Source: Dyella dinghuensis
GTDB lineage: Bacteria > Pseudomonadota > Gammaproteobacteria > Xanthomonadales > Rhodanobacteraceae
Length of the DNA stretch: 64,000 bases
NCBI RefSeq assembly: GCF_003977615.1
Contig: NZ_RYZR01000008.1
Coordinates: 186,001-250,000 of the forward strand
Direction: 5' to 3'
Shown here: piece after piece, positions 24,522-32,880 of the stretch
Position numbering within the stretch: position 1 is the stretch's first letter
How the letters are laid out: each line of letters begins with the position of its first letter
Made by a program: the position numbers and the translations under genes
Notes under the pieces: model-generated
What the model was told of the DNA's origin: nothing
The model's database searches: none
What the model saw: only the letters and a program-made list of their open reading frames with translations

Positions 24522-27188
24522 TCAGAGCCAACGTCCGTAGCGTTTGATGTAGATCAACTTTACGACCTGGGTCAGTGCGCAGTACGCAAGGACGGTTGCC
24601 GCAAGCCACGCGTAATAGATATCGGGCACCTGGACCATGCCGATCTTGGTGCCAATCGCTGTGTACGGGATGATCATGCCGATCACGATGATGGCTGTGG
24701 TCAACCCGAGCACCGGCGCCGCTGCAACACTTTGCAGGAACGGAATCTTGCGCGTGCGGATCATGTGCACGACCAGCGTTTGCGTAAGCAGGCTCTCGAT
24801 GAACCAGCCAGACTGGAACAACGATTGATGCACATCGCTGTTGGCGCCGAACACCCACCACAGCAACGCAAACGTGGTCATGTCGAAGATCGAACTGGTC
24901 GGCCCGATCCAGACCATGAAGCGCCCAATGTCACTGGCATCCCACTTGCGCGGCTTGCGCAGGTATTCCGGATCCATGCGATCGAAGGGAATCGACAGCT
25001 GCGAAATGTCGTATAACAGATTCAGCACCAGCACCTGCAGCGGAAGCATCGGCAGGAACGGCAGGAAGAAGCTCGCCATCACCATGCTGAGCACGTTGCC
25101 GAAGTTCGAGCTGGCCGTCATCTTGATGTACTTGATGATATTGCCGAACGTGATGCGTCCTTCGATCACGCCCTCTTCGAGCACCATCAGATTTTTTTCG
25201 AGCAGAATGATATCGGCCGATTCCTTGGCGATATCGGTCGCGGTATCCACCGAGATGCCCACGTCCGCTTCGCGTAGCGCGGGCGCATCGTTGATGCCGT
25301 CGCCGAGGAAGCCGACGGTATGACCTTGGCGTTGCAGCGATTTCACCACGCGCGCTTTTTGCAGCGGCGACATCTTGGCGAAGACCGTCGTGCGCTTGAC
25401 CAGCTCATCCAGCGCAGCATCGTCCAGCGGTTCGATGTCGCGACCTTGTGCGGAGTGCTCCACATCGAGACCGACTTCGCGACAGATTTTGCGCGTCACG
25501 GCCTCGTTGTCGCCGGTGATGACCTTCACTTCGACACCGTGGTGATGAAGTGCGGAAATCGCCGTCGCCGCCGTATCTTTCGGCGGATCGAGGAACGCCA
25601 GGCAACCGACCGCAGTCAACTCCGCCTCATCCGCCACGCCGTACGGACCTGAGCGCGGCGTTTCTTCCTTGATGGCCACCACCAGCACGCGCAAACCATC
25701 TTCGTTGAGATGGCGCGTCATCGCCTTGATCTCGCGACGACGCTCATCCGTCATCGGCACAACCTCGTCGCCACGCCGCTCCTTGGTGGCGATGGCGAGC
25801 ATCTCCTCCACGGCGCCCTTGCAGACGATCAAGTGATGACCGTTGCCGTTGGCGAGAACTACCGACATGCGGCGACGCTGGAAGTCGAACGGAATTTCGT
25901 CGACGACGCGATAGCGCGACACGATCGGCTCCAGATCGCGATGCGCCAGCACGGCCTTGTCCATCAGGTTCTTCAAACCCGTCTGGAAGTGGCTGTTGAG
26001 ATAGCCGTATTCCAGCGCGTCTTCGGAATCTTCGCCGTCCAGATCGAGATGGCGTTCCAGCACGATCTTGTCGAGCGTGAGCGTGCCCGTCTTGTCGGTG
26101 CACAACACATCCATCGCGCCGAAGTTCTGGATCGCGTTCAGACGCTTTACCACGACCTTGCGATTGGACATCGCAATCGCGCCCTTGGCGAGATTTGCGG
26201 TGACGATCAGCGGCAGCATTTCCGGCGTCAGGCCGACCGCGACGGACAGCGCAAACATCAGCGCATCCAGGAATCCGTGCTTGTAAAACTGGATCAGGAA
26301 AACAATCGGCACCATCACCAGCATGAAGCGGATCAGCAGCCAGCTCACGCTGCTTACGCCACGATCGAAACTGGTCTGCACGCGTTCGCCGACAATGGAA
26401 CGTGCGAGCGAACCCAGGTAGGTGCGGCCACCCGTCGCCGCGACGACTGCTGTCGCCGTGCCGCTGACCACGTTCGTACCCATGTAGCACACGGTGGGCA
26501 GGTCCAGCGGGTTGCCTTGCTGTGCGCCATGCGCGCCGCTTTCGACCACATGTGCCTGCGCCGGTCCCGCTTTCTCCACCGGCAGCGATTCGCCAGTGAG
26601 AATGGCCTGGCTTATGAACAGATCTTTCGCCGTCAGCAAACGCAGGTCCGCGGGCACCATGTCACCCGCCGCCAGATGCACGATGTCACCGACCACCAGT
26701 TCGCCCACCGGCACTTCGATGCGCTCGCTGTGCTCATCGGAGGCACGGCGCGTCACTGTGGCGGTGTTGCGCACCATCGCCTTCAGCTTTTCTGCCGCGC
26801 GCGAGGACCGATATTCCTGGCTGAAGCTCAGGAACACGCTGATAGCGACCATGACCGCGATGATGATCGGGCCAGACAAATCGTCCGGCGTAACGAAAAC
26901 CTGCACCACCGCCAGAATCAGCAACACGATGATGAACGGGTTCTTGAAGGCGCGCAGCAGCTGGAACGTCCAGTGCGGCGGCTTTTCGTGGGATACCTCG
27001 TTCACACCGTCGCGATCGAGCCGGTCGGTGATCTGCTCTTCGTTGAGGCCCGCCAGGCTGGTGTCCAGCTGGGCGAGCAGTGCATCGTTTTCGCGGAATG
27101 CTTCCTGCGCGGCAGCCACAGTCGGATGCGCAGGCGCAGCCTTGCCCGTGGCCTTGGCCGTAGCAGCCTGGTTGGATCGGTTCATCAT
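24522..27188 (-). CDS. mgtA: Magnesium-translocating P-type ATPase
   Basis: An 888-residue P3B-type ATPase that imports Mg2+ at low external magnesium. Motifs in order: TGES actuator loop (about 200), CTDKTGTLT with the phosphorylated Asp near residue 365, the KGA nucleotide-binding motif in HLIVCKGAVEEML, TGDN, and GDGINDAPALR in the hinge. Ten hydrophobic segments fit the family. The start is ATG 27188 (MMNRSNQ) with GGAAG upstream; the frame extends to a TTG at 27209 that is unlikely to be used. It is preceded by an unusual leader: promoter, short ORFs, terminator-like hairpin and an 84-codon ORF. Confidence 0.95.
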   Translation of the reverse strand: MMNRSNQAATAKATGKAAPAHPTVAAAQEAFRENDALLAQLDTSLAGLNEEQITDRLDRDGVNEVSHEKPPHWTFQLLRAFKNPFIIVLLILAVVQVFVTPDDLSGPIIIAVMVAISVFLSFSQEYRSSRAAEKLKAMVRNTATVTRRASDEHSERIEVPVGELVVGDIVHLAAGDMVPADLRLLTAKDLFISQAILTGESLPVEKAGPAQAHVVESGAHGAQQGNPLDLPTVCYMGTNVVSGTATAVVAATGGRTYLGSLARSIVGERVQTSFDRGVSSVSWLLIRFMLVMVPIVFLIQFYKHGFLDALMFALSVAVGLTPEMLPLIVTANLAKGAIAMSNRKVVVKRLNAIQNFGAMDVLCTDKTGTLTLDKIVLERHLDLDGEDSEDALEYGYLNSHFQTGLKNLMDKAVLAHRDLEPIVSRYRVVDEIPFDFQRRRMSVVLANGNGHHLIVCKGAVEEMLAIATKERRGDEVVPMTDERRREIKAMTRHLNEDGLRVLVVAIKEETPRSGPYGVADEAELTAVGCLAFLDPPKDTAATAISALHHHGVEVKVITGDNEAVTRKICREVGLDVEHSAQGRDIEPLDDAALDELVKRTTVFAKMSPLQKARVVKSLQRQGHTVGFLGDGINDAPALREADVGISVDTATDIAKESADIILLEKNLMVLEEGVIEGRITFGNIIKYIKMTASSNFGNVLSMVMASFFLPFLPMLPLQVLVLNLLYDISQLSIPFDRMDPEYLRKPRKWDASDIGRFMVWIGPTSSIFDMTTFALLWWVFGANSDVHQSLFQSGWFIESLLTQTLVVHMIRTRKIPFLQSVAAAPVLGLTTAIIVIGMIIPYTAIGTKIGMVQVPDIYYAWLAATVLAYCALTQVVKLIYIKRYGRWL

Positions 27189-27278
27189 GTCTCGCTTCCG
27201 TGGAATCAAGTTGCTTGCGATGCGGGAGGCGAGCGATGGGAGCTGCTGCCTCCTACGGCAATCCGCGTCCAGGGTGAC

Positions 27279-27328
27279 GCTCCCCAGACCGGCTAACCGG
27301 TGCTGGTGGAGGCCAACCCTTAGGGAGC
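27279..27328 (-). promoter_or_regulatory. Structured segment between leader ORF and mgtA
   Basis: Between the 84-codon ORF and mgtA an outer stem GCTCCC/GGGAGC (27279-27284 with 27323-27328) encloses a perfect hairpin ACCGG/CCGGT with loop CTAA (27288-27301). An alternative CCC-TAA-GGG hairpin (27318-27326) would break the outer stem. Such mutually exclusive pairing is typical of leader switches. No M-box (ykoK) consensus was recognised. Confidence 0.45.
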
Positions 27329-27341
27329 CGGGAATGGCGCA

Positions 27342-27596
27342 TCAGTGGCTTGATACCAGATGAAGATGACGAGACGTGCGCGGCGACTCCGCCGAGGAAT
27401 GCTCGTGCCAGCGAGACAGGGGGCGACCCTGGGCGGCTTCGATCTGCCAATGCATATCGATCGGAGCCCGGTCGGCCGCATTATTCAGCGGCTGAGGAAC
27501 GGTAACGGTACGGGGTGCGCGCACGACATCGCGGCGGCCGGTCAGGGGAAACCGCGCAGCGGTGCGAAGACGAAAGAAATCGCGAAGGAGCTTCAT
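27342..27596 (-). CDS. 84-residue ORF in the mgtA leader
   Basis: A small basic protein, MKLLRDFFRLRTAARF at the start, rich in Arg, Pro and Ser, ending HLHLVSSH. No transmembrane segment or known domain is seen. The ATG at 27596 has an excellent binding site GAGGAG (27605-27610) with 8-base spacing, which argues for real translation. That site is paired inside a long hairpin (27598-27645). It ends 153 bases before mgtA on the same strand. In enterobacteria mgtA is controlled by the short leader peptide MgtL, so a regulatory role is reasonable inference. It could also be a small protein that acts on MgtA. Confidence 0.6.
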   Translation of the reverse strand: MKLLRDFFRLRTAARFPLTGRRDVVRAPRTVTVPQPLNNAADRAPIDMHWQIEAAQGRPLSRWHEHSSAESPRTSRHLHLVSSH

Positions 27597-27597
27597 T

Positions 27598-27645
27598 GGC
27601 CCATCTCCTCAAAAACGGTGCTCACGGCACCGTTAGGAGCGGGCC
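27598..27645 (-). terminator. Attenuator-like hairpin that also pairs the leader-ORF Shine-Dalgarno
   Basis: On the minus strand an 8-bp core AACGGTGC/GCACCGTT (27627-27634 with 27614-27621) with loop CGTGA is followed by a run of T: an intrinsic terminator in the mgtA leader. The stem extends outward across the T-run: CTCCT pairs with AGGAG (27635-27639 with 27605-27609) and GGCCC with GGGCC (27641-27645 with 27598-27602). The AGGAG is the Shine-Dalgarno of the 84-codon ORF, so the same structure could stop transcription and block translation. Confidence 0.7.
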
Positions 27646-27653
27646 GGACTTCC

Positions 27654-27770
27654 CTAGTCGAGGAAAGCGCCGGCCAACCGCTGGCGGTTGCCGCGAACGA
27701 TCAGCTTGTTATGCAATGCCGGCACCCGATGCTCGCGGATGTCGACGTTGCGACTAGGGTAAACGTCCAT
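27654..27770 (-). CDS. Possible 38-residue upstream ORF in the mgtA leader
   Basis: A short open frame (ATG 27770, TAG at 27654) encoding MDVYPSRNVDIREHRVPALH and on to AGAFLD. AAGG lies only 3 bases before the ATG, a weak site. It ends 9 bases before the start of the attenuator-like hairpin, the usual spacing for ribosome-controlled attenuation. An alternative 35-codon frame (27701-27808) overlaps it. Both lie between the predicted transcription start and the hairpin. Coding status is uncertain. Confidence 0.4.
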   Translation of the reverse strand: MDVYPSRNVDIREHRVPALHNKLIVRGNRQRLAGAFLD

Positions 27771-27830
27771 ATGCCTTGGTTAGTTCGGACAGAGGCCCGG
27801 TCGGCCATAAGTGCGCCGGTGGGCGCGTGC

Positions 27831-27859
27831 ATTGTCATGCTGCGGTGCAAGGCTGTCAA
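27831..27859 (-). promoter_or_regulatory. Sigma70-type promoter of the mgtA leader
   Basis: On the minus strand TTGACA (27854-27859) and GACAAT (27831-27836) are separated by exactly 17 bases. Transcription would begin near 27824 and give a leader of about 636 bases before mgtA. The promoter lies just downstream of the ctaB stop, so mgtA need not depend on the oxidase-assembly operon. Confidence 0.75.
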
Positions 27860-27879
27860 CCCTCGGAAATAAACCTTCC

Positions 27880-28782
27880 TTAAGCAGCCTGATGCAGCGC
27901 AGCGCCTTGCTGTGCGAGGGGGCCCATAAGCCAGTGATCGGCCAGTAGAAAAGCAAAAAGTGCCATCAAGTAGATGATCGAATACTTGAAAACGCGCATG
28001 GCGAAGAATTCGTCCGGCGGGTTCATCAGGCGAATGGCGTAATACAGAAACCCTACGCCGAGAACGGCAGCGCCACCGAAATAGATCAAGCCACTGTAGC
28101 CGGTGATGGCGGGCAGCAGGCTCACGATCACCAACAGGATTGTGTAAAGCAGAATCTGCCAGCGCGTGTAGCGCACGCCGTGCGTCACCGGCAGCATCGG
28201 AATTTGTGCGCGGGCGTAGTCGTCGCGGCGAAAGATGGCCAGCGCCCAGAAGTGCGGCGGCGTCCATACAAAAATGATGAGGCACATTTGCAGCGCAAAG
28301 GGATGAAGTGCCCCTGTTACAGCTGTCCATCCAAGCACCGGGGGAATCGCACCCGCGAGGCCGCCGATAACGATGTTCTGCGGCGTAGCGCGTTTCAGAT
28401 AGGCGGTGTAGACCAGTGCGTAGCCGATCAAGCCGCCAAACGTGAGTACAGCGGTCAGCATATTGACCAGCATGCCGAGTATCACCATCGACAAAATACC
28501 CAGCACAACGGCAAAAATCAGAACCTGATGCGCATTGAGTTTGCCGGTAGCCAGCGGACGACGCGCAGTGCGCGCCATCAGCTTGTCGATGCGTTCGTCG
28601 ATCAGATGATTGAACGCCGCCGCGGAGCCCGATGCCATCCAGATGCCGAGGGTGCCGAAAACAAGCGCGCGCCACGGCGGAATGCCCGGCACCGCGAGAA
28701 ACATGCCGATGACGGCGCAGAACACCAGTAGCGCCACAACGCGTGGCTTGGTGAGCTGCAGGTATTCACGAGCCAGACTCAT
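27880..28782 (-). CDS. ctaB: Protoheme IX farnesyltransferase (heme O synthase)
   Basis: A 300-residue UbiA-family membrane enzyme that adds a farnesyl group to heme B, giving heme O for the terminal oxidase. Motif [25 protein letters not shown] carries the first Asp-rich site; the second region reads [23 protein letters not shown]. About nine hydrophobic segments are visible. Its ATG overlaps the ctaA stop by 4 bases (ATGA), so the two heme A enzymes are coupled. Also named cyoE. Confidence 0.96.
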   Translation of the reverse strand: MSLAREYLQLTKPRVVALLVFCAVIGMFLAVPGIPPWRALVFGTLGIWMASGSAAAFNHLIDERIDKLMARTARRPLATGKLNAHQVLIFAVVLGILSMVILGMLVNMLTAVLTFGGLIGYALVYTAYLKRATPQNIVIGGLAGAIPPVLGWTAVTGALHPFALQMCLIIFVWTPPHFWALAIFRRDDYARAQIPMLPVTHGVRYTRWQILLYTILLVIVSLLPAITGYSGLIYFGGAAVLGVGFLYYAIRLMNPPDEFFAMRVFKYSIIYLMALFAFLLADHWLMGPLAQQGAALHQAA

Positions 28783-29936
28783 ACCACGGCTTCCATTTCA
28801 TCGGAACGCCACGGTTGCAGGCGCGCGAAATTCGCTAGCAATGTGAAAAGCAGAAGTGCCGCGCCGCCGTTATGCATCGTGGCGACCGGCAATGGCAAAC
28901 CGAAGTGGACGTTGCTGATGCCAAGCAACACTTGAAGCACAAGCACGACTGCGACACCGATACCGCCGAAGCGGAATCCACTTTTTGCGAGCCGGTACGA
29001 CAACCACCCCAGATAACAGAACACGACGAGCGCACCAATACGATGCGTGATCTGAATCGCGCTGCGCGCCGCCATATCCAGAATACCGCCCTCGTAGTTC
29101 ACACCAACCTCGCGCCAAAGCACGAAGCCTTGTTTGAAATCCGTCGGCGGCACCCATTGACCGAGACATGTTGGGAAATCGGTGCCGCACGCTAGCGCGG
29201 CATAATTGGCCGATGTCCAGCCACCCAGAGCAATCTGGCATGCAAGCAACACGATGCCGATGACGACGGCGCGACGCAGCGTGGCGTAGCGATCATCTTT
29301 TGTGCCAAGACCATTGCAACGAAGTGCCGAATACGCGAGCAATCCGAACGTCGTCATGCCGCCAATCAGGTGTCCCATCACAACAATGGGTTTGAGCAGT
29401 AGTGTCACCGTCCACATGCCAAGCATCGCCTGGAAAATGATGACAGCGAGTGCGAGCACGCTCATCTTCAACGAAGCACGTTCGCGCAACCAGCATGCAC
29501 CGGCTGTCGGTAACAGGATGGCGAGTAACGCCAATCCCGACGACACATCGCGCTCGCCGTGCAGATAAAGTGTCACGCCTATGGCGGCGAATATCGCGCT
29601 GATGACGATGCCCAACTGCGTGAGCCGATCGCGTTGTGCTGCCGCCAGCGCCAGTACAAGCACCAGTACACCGAGTGTTCCGGCCAGCATGCGATGCACT
29701 TGTTCGCGCCATGCCTTCGCCGCTTCATAGGGGCGATCCGGGAACGCGGCATCGGCTGTCGCCACCGCTTGCGCATGATGCGGCCACGTAGCCTGCCCGT
29801 AGCATGTCGGCCAATCCGGACAAGACAGGCCCGCATTGGAAAGACGAACAAATGCACCGAACATCACCAGACCGAAGGCGAACACGGCCGCCAGAATGGC
29901 CAGATAAGGCACGATTTTGCGGGTACGCAGCAACAT
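28779..29936 (-). CDS. ctaA: Heme A synthase (COX15/CtaA)
   Basis: A 385-residue inner-membrane enzyme that oxidises the C8 methyl of heme O to give heme A. Eight hydrophobic segments and family motifs are visible: [26 protein letters not shown] with the periplasmic cysteines, [26 protein letters not shown], and [11 protein letters not shown] with the conserved heme-binding histidines. The ATG at 29936 overlaps the stop of the upstream Sco-like gene (TGATG). It lies in a tightly packed unit SURF1, Sco-like, ctaA, ctaB. Confidence 0.95.
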   Translation of the reverse strand: MLLRTRKIVPYLAILAAVFAFGLVMFGAFVRLSNAGLSCPDWPTCYGQATWPHHAQAVATADAAFPDRPYEAAKAWREQVHRMLAGTLGVLVLVLALAAAQRDRLTQLGIVISAIFAAIGVTLYLHGERDVSSGLALLAILLPTAGACWLRERASLKMSVLALAVIIFQAMLGMWTVTLLLKPIVVMGHLIGGMTTFGLLAYSALRCNGLGTKDDRYATLRRAVVIGIVLLACQIALGGWTSANYAALACGTDFPTCLGQWVPPTDFKQGFVLWREVGVNYEGGILDMAARSAIQITHRIGALVVFCYLGWLSYRLAKSGFRFGGIGVAVVLVLQVLLGISNVHFGLPLPVATMHNGGAALLLFTLLANFARLQPWRSDEMEAVV

Positions 29937-30505
29937 CAACGGATAACCTTCTGCAGATCCTTGCGCAGGCCGCTCGGATCGAAGCCCGCAGGATACAGCG
30001 TTAAGGCCGTACCGTCGGATTCCACAAGTAATGCGCTCACGCTATCGGGCGTGGAGGGCTGGAATTTGGCGAGGGCATTGTTCACGTCCGTCCCAATTTG
30101 CCAATAGTTCTCCATGCCGTTGGTCGCAGCGTCCACCGGCGGCTGGCCGACGTAAAGCAGCCGCAATCGCGATGCATTGTTGTTGAGCGTGATGCGTGCT
30201 GCGGCCATCTTGGTCAAGGTATCCACGCAATTTGCCGCGCAGTTTGGCCCCGCCAGTGCGATGAGCGTCAGGCGCGGAGAGCTATCGCGCCATGCCCACA
30301 GCTGTCCACTGGCAAGCCGCATCTGCACATGTTCCTGCTCGAAATTCCGCTGTGGAAAAATCGGTTCGCCAAAACCTTTGCCGGTCGGCTGCCAACCACT
30401 GAGGTTCAGCAAACCCGCGGCAATGATCGGCGCAGCAAATACCAGAATGATCAGCAGGAATTTCAGACGGCTGGTGCGTAACGCTTTTGGATTGGGTTGA
30501 TTCAT
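29936..30505 (-). CDS. Membrane-anchored Sco-like protein of the oxidase assembly unit
   Basis: A 189-residue protein with a short basic N-terminus, one membrane anchor (about 15-35) and a periplasmic domain. The segment LIALAGPNCAANCVDTL carries CxxxC (Cys89, Cys93), placed as in the copper chaperone Sco1 or thioredoxin-fold proteins, with a plausible SALLVESDGTALTLYPAG strand near the end. The histidine that completes the Sco copper site is absent: no His follows the cysteines. It may act as a thiol-disulfide protein for CuA rather than a copper carrier, which is inference. The ATG at 30505 overlaps the SURF1 stop, and the stop overlaps the ctaA start. Confidence 0.75.
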   Translation of the reverse strand: MNQPNPKALRTSRLKFLLIILVFAAPIIAAGLLNLSGWQPTGKGFGEPIFPQRNFEQEHVQMRLASGQLWAWRDSSPRLTLIALAGPNCAANCVDTLTKMAAARITLNNNASRLRLLYVGQPPVDAATNGMENYWQIGTDVNNALAKFQPSTPDSVSALLVESDGTALTLYPAGFDPSGLRKDLQKVIR

Positions 30506-31239
30506 GACTTGCTCTTGGTCGGACGCTTCTTCCGATGCAGCACCAGGAAAATCACCACTGCCGCCAGGGCAAAGGTGAACCATTGAAAAGCATACGCGCG
30601 ATGCCGTGCCGGAGGCATCGATGAAAGATCGAGTGTGTGCACGCGCACGTAGATCGACGCCGGATCGGCGTCCAGCGCCAGCACGCGTGGATAGAGCTGC
30701 GCATGAAGATCTGTGGCGACCTGATCGAGTTCCAGATAGATCGACGTTTTCGGCCACTGCGCTTGCTGAGCCAGCGCATTGCCGCCCATTTCGAATCCGG
30801 TCCCGGGCGGCGGTTCGTAGAGACCTTGCAGGGTTTGCTCGCCGGATGGCAGCGGCGGCAGCTGAGGCGCTTTATCCGTGCCGTTGCCCGGCAAAAAACC
30901 GAGATCGACCATCAGCAGCCGAGGTTGTCCATCCAGCTGAAACGGTGCGAAAACTTCGACGCCACCGAGATTGTCGTGCTTGGGGTTGTCGAGCAGATAC
31001 AGGCGATCGGCCCTATACGTGCCCTGCACGCGCACGCGCGGATAAGCGTCTTGTGGAGGCTGTGCTGCAACCGCGTCGAAGGCTTGCACGGGTGCGCTTG
31101 CCGCTGCGGCATACCGTCGCAGAAGTTCGTCTTTGTAATCAGCGCGATGCAGCTGCCAGATGCCAAGACGCACGAAAACAAGGGCTCCGGCGATGGTGAG
31201 CAACACCGACCACCACGATGGCTTGCGCATCCAGCTCAC
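30502..31239 (-). CDS. SURF1 family oxidase assembly protein
   Basis: A 245-residue membrane protein with an anchor at each end (about 10-27 and 216-234) and a periplasmic domain between. Typical motifs: LGIWQLHRADYK, YLLDNPKHDNLGGVEVFAPF, LLMVDLGFLPG, and HRAYAFQWFTFALA. SURF1 helps insert heme A into subunit I of cytochrome aa3 oxidase. The likely start is GTG 31239, 6 bases after GGAGG; an ATG at 31230 is the alternative. It heads the unit with the Sco-like gene, ctaA and ctaB. Confidence 0.93.
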   Translation of the reverse strand: MSWMRKPSWWSVLLTIAGALVFVRLGIWQLHRADYKDELLRRYAAAASAPVQAFDAVAAQPPQDAYPRVRVQGTYRADRLYLLDNPKHDNLGGVEVFAPFQLDGQPRLLMVDLGFLPGNGTDKAPQLPPLPSGEQTLQGLYEPPPGTGFEMGGNALAQQAQWPKTSIYLELDQVATDLHAQLYPRVLALDADPASIYVRVHTLDLSSMPPARHRAYAFQWFTFALAAVVIFLVLHRKKRPTKSKS

Positions 31240-31298
31240 GCGGTGCCTCCGCGCTGGATAGCTATACTGACGATGTCGGATCTACTCAGGTCAATCAC

Positions 31299-31514
31299 GT
31301 GGAAACCATTTACAAAGTCGCGCTGGTGATCATGTTCCTGGTGGTGATATTCAACCTGGGCCAGGCGCTGTATTTCATGATGACCGACAAGGATCAGAGC
31401 AAACGCACCGCTTGGGCGTTGACGCGGCGCATTGGCTTTTCCTTGGTGCTCATCGCCATGGTGATCGTTGGTATCAAGCTTGGCTGGATTCACCCGCATG
31501 GGGTGGGTCAATAA
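31299..31514 (+). CDS. Twin transmembrane protein (DUF2909-like)
   Basis: A 71-residue protein with two hydrophobic helices (about 6-26 and 44-64) separated by a charged loop, MTDKDQSKRTAWALTRRIGF. Small proteins of this form are regularly found between cox structural genes and SURF1 in gammaproteobacteria; their role in the oxidase is not established. The start is probably GTG 31299, giving METIYKVALVIMF; upstream in-frame codons lack a binding site. TATACT at 31263-31268 could be the -10 element. It is divergent from SURF1 and convergent with coxC. Confidence 0.8.
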   Translation: METIYKVALVIMFLVVIFNLGQALYFMMTDKDQSKRTAWALTRRIGFSLVLIAMVIVGIKLGWIHPHGVGQ

Positions 31515-31522
31515 GCCGCCTC

Positions 31523-31630
31523 GCTCGTCATTCCGGCGCAGGCCGGAATCCAGTGTCCGCTGACTTCACTCATTCCTGAAATTACCGGCGTTGTCGTCAC
31601 TGGATTCCGGCCTGCGCCGGAATGACGAGC
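31523..31630. repeat. Inverted GTCATTCCGGCGCAGGCCGGAATCC repeat, copy 1
   Basis: Two 33-base arms (31523-31555 and 31598-31630) are perfect inverse copies, 42 bases apart. Each arm itself contains a small palindrome (TTCCGGCGCAGGCCGGAA). Two related pairs occur at 36278-36383 and 39703-39819. This is a REP/MITE-like family of the widespread GTCATTCC type, with no encoded protein. It lies between convergent genes. Confidence 0.85.
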
Positions 31631-31721
31631 CAAGAAAAGCCATTGTAACGAGACGCTTGCTTCGACGCCCGGCCCGCGACATTTAGCGCCCGCGTTTGCT
31701 GCGTGTAGGAAGGCAAGACAC

Positions 31722-31750
31722 AAAAAAGCCCGCCAATGGCGGGCTTTTTT
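31722..31750. terminator. Bidirectional terminator after coxC
   Basis: A perfect palindrome (AAAAAAGCCCGCC, ATG-centred loop, GGCGGGCTTTTTT) gives T-runs on both strands. It ends the coxB-coxA-coxC transcript on the minus strand and stops transcripts from the plus-strand DUF2909 gene. Confidence 0.9.
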
Positions 31751-31766
31751 GCTGAGCACCGAGCGC

Positions 31767-32654
31767 TCAGAGAATGTAGACGAACATGAAGAGCCCCAGC
31801 CAAACCACGTCCACAAAGTGCCAGTACCAGGCAACCGCTTCGAACCCGAAGTGGTGCTCTTTGCTGAAGTGGCCAGCCAATACACGCAGCCAGATGATCG
31901 CCAGCATGATCGTACCCAGCGTCACGTGCAGACCGTGGAAGCCGGTAAGCATGAAGAACGTGCAGCCATACACGCCACTACCGAGCGTGAGGTTCAGTTC
32001 CTTATAGGCCTCCATGTACTCGTGCGCCTGGCAGTACAGGAACGAGGCGCCCAGCAGCACAGTGGCCCCCAGGAACAGCAACACCTTCTTGCGATGACCG
32101 GCGATAAGCGCATGGTGCGCAATGGTCACCGTGACGCTTGAGCTAAGCAGAATCAGCGTATTGAGCAGCGGGAGACCCCACGGCCCCACCGTTTCGAACG
32201 CACCGCCGACATGCGCCGGGCCGTTACCGCCGCCCGAGCCCCACGATGCAGCGTAGTCGCTCCAGATGTATTGATGCGTCAGCACGCCATGGCCGTAACC
32301 ACCCAGCCACGGCACCGAGAACATGCGGATGTAAAACAGTGCACCGAAGAACGCGCCGAAGAACATCACCTCGGAGAAGATGAACCACATCATGCCCATG
32401 CGGAACGAGCGATCCACCTGCGTGTTGTAGCTGCCGGCCATCGACTCGTGAATCACCGAGCGGAACCAGCCGAAGAACATCAGCAGGATGCCAATGAAAC
32501 CGATCATCAACACCGTCTTGCCGAAGCCGGTATCGCCCGGTTCCGCATTGAGCCAATGTGCGGCGCCGAACACGGTGAGGAACATGACCACCGCAGCCAC
32601 AATCGGCCACTGGCTCTTGCTCGGTACGTAGTAAATGTCTTGCTGCTGACCCAT
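31767..32654 (-). CDS. coxC: Cytochrome c oxidase subunit III
   Basis: A 295-residue integral membrane subunit of the aa3 oxidase with seven hydrophobic segments. Signatures: SEVMFFGAFFGALFYIR, WPPGG-like turn replaced by the PWGLPLLNTLILLSSSVTVTIAHHAL segment, GFHGLHVTLGTIMLAIIWLRVL, and a C-terminal WYWHFVDVVWLGLFMFVYIL. It follows coxA and a 60-residue membrane protein on the same strand and is followed by a strong terminator. The gene ends at the last oxidase structural subunit of this operon. Confidence 0.97.
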   Translation of the reverse strand: MGQQQDIYYVPSKSQWPIVAAVVMFLTVFGAAHWLNAEPGDTGFGKTVLMIGFIGILLMFFGWFRSVIHESMAGSYNTQVDRSFRMGMMWFIFSEVMFFGAFFGALFYIRMFSVPWLGGYGHGVLTHQYIWSDYAASWGSGGGNGPAHVGGAFETVGPWGLPLLNTLILLSSSVTVTIAHHALIAGHRKKVLLFLGATVLLGASFLYCQAHEYMEAYKELNLTLGSGVYGCTFFMLTGFHGLHVTLGTIMLAIIWLRVLAGHFSKEHHFGFEAVAWYWHFVDVVWLGLFMFVYIL

Positions 32655-32693
32655 GGTGTGTTTCCCGTAGACGTTCCAGGTTACCTACGTGCC

Positions 32694-32876
32694 TTACTGC
32701 ATGAGTGAATCGATTTGGTGCTGATGAATCTGCGGATGATGCTGTAGCCAGAGCATCTGTCCGATGGAGAAGACGAACACGGCGAAGGCAATGATGCCGA
32801 TGATTGCCGCGGTGCGTCGCGCGCGACGCAACCGTTGTTCCTGTCCCGTTTCCAGCGAGCGATGATCGAGCTTCAT
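32694..32876 (-). CDS. 60-residue single-pass membrane protein in the ctaG position
   Basis: A 60-residue protein (start ATG 32876, MKLDHRSLETGQEQRLRR) with a basic cytoplasmic head, one hydrophobic helix (about 23-43) and a His/Gln-rich periplasmic tail (QHHPQIHQHQIDSLMQ). It sits 4 bases after coxA and 39 before coxC, where most aa3 operons carry ctaG, the roughly 190-residue CuB chaperone. It is too short to be CtaG and lacks its cysteines. It resembles in size the small assembly or subunit IV proteins of bacterial oxidases. The four histidines in the tail could bind metal, which is speculation. Confidence 0.65.
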   Translation of the reverse strand: MKLDHRSLETGQEQRLRRARRTAAIIGIIAFAVFVFSIGQMLWLQHHPQIHQHQIDSLMQ

Positions 32877-32880
32877 GCGA

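Noticed and set aside
25710-27296. A 528-codon open frame antisense to mgtA
   Set aside because: It covers the well-supported MgtA reading frame on the other strand, and its translation has no recognisable domain.
27281-27330. M-box or yybP-ykoY riboswitch before mgtA
   Set aside because: The conserved sequence blocks of these classes could not be found, although the segment is clearly able to fold.
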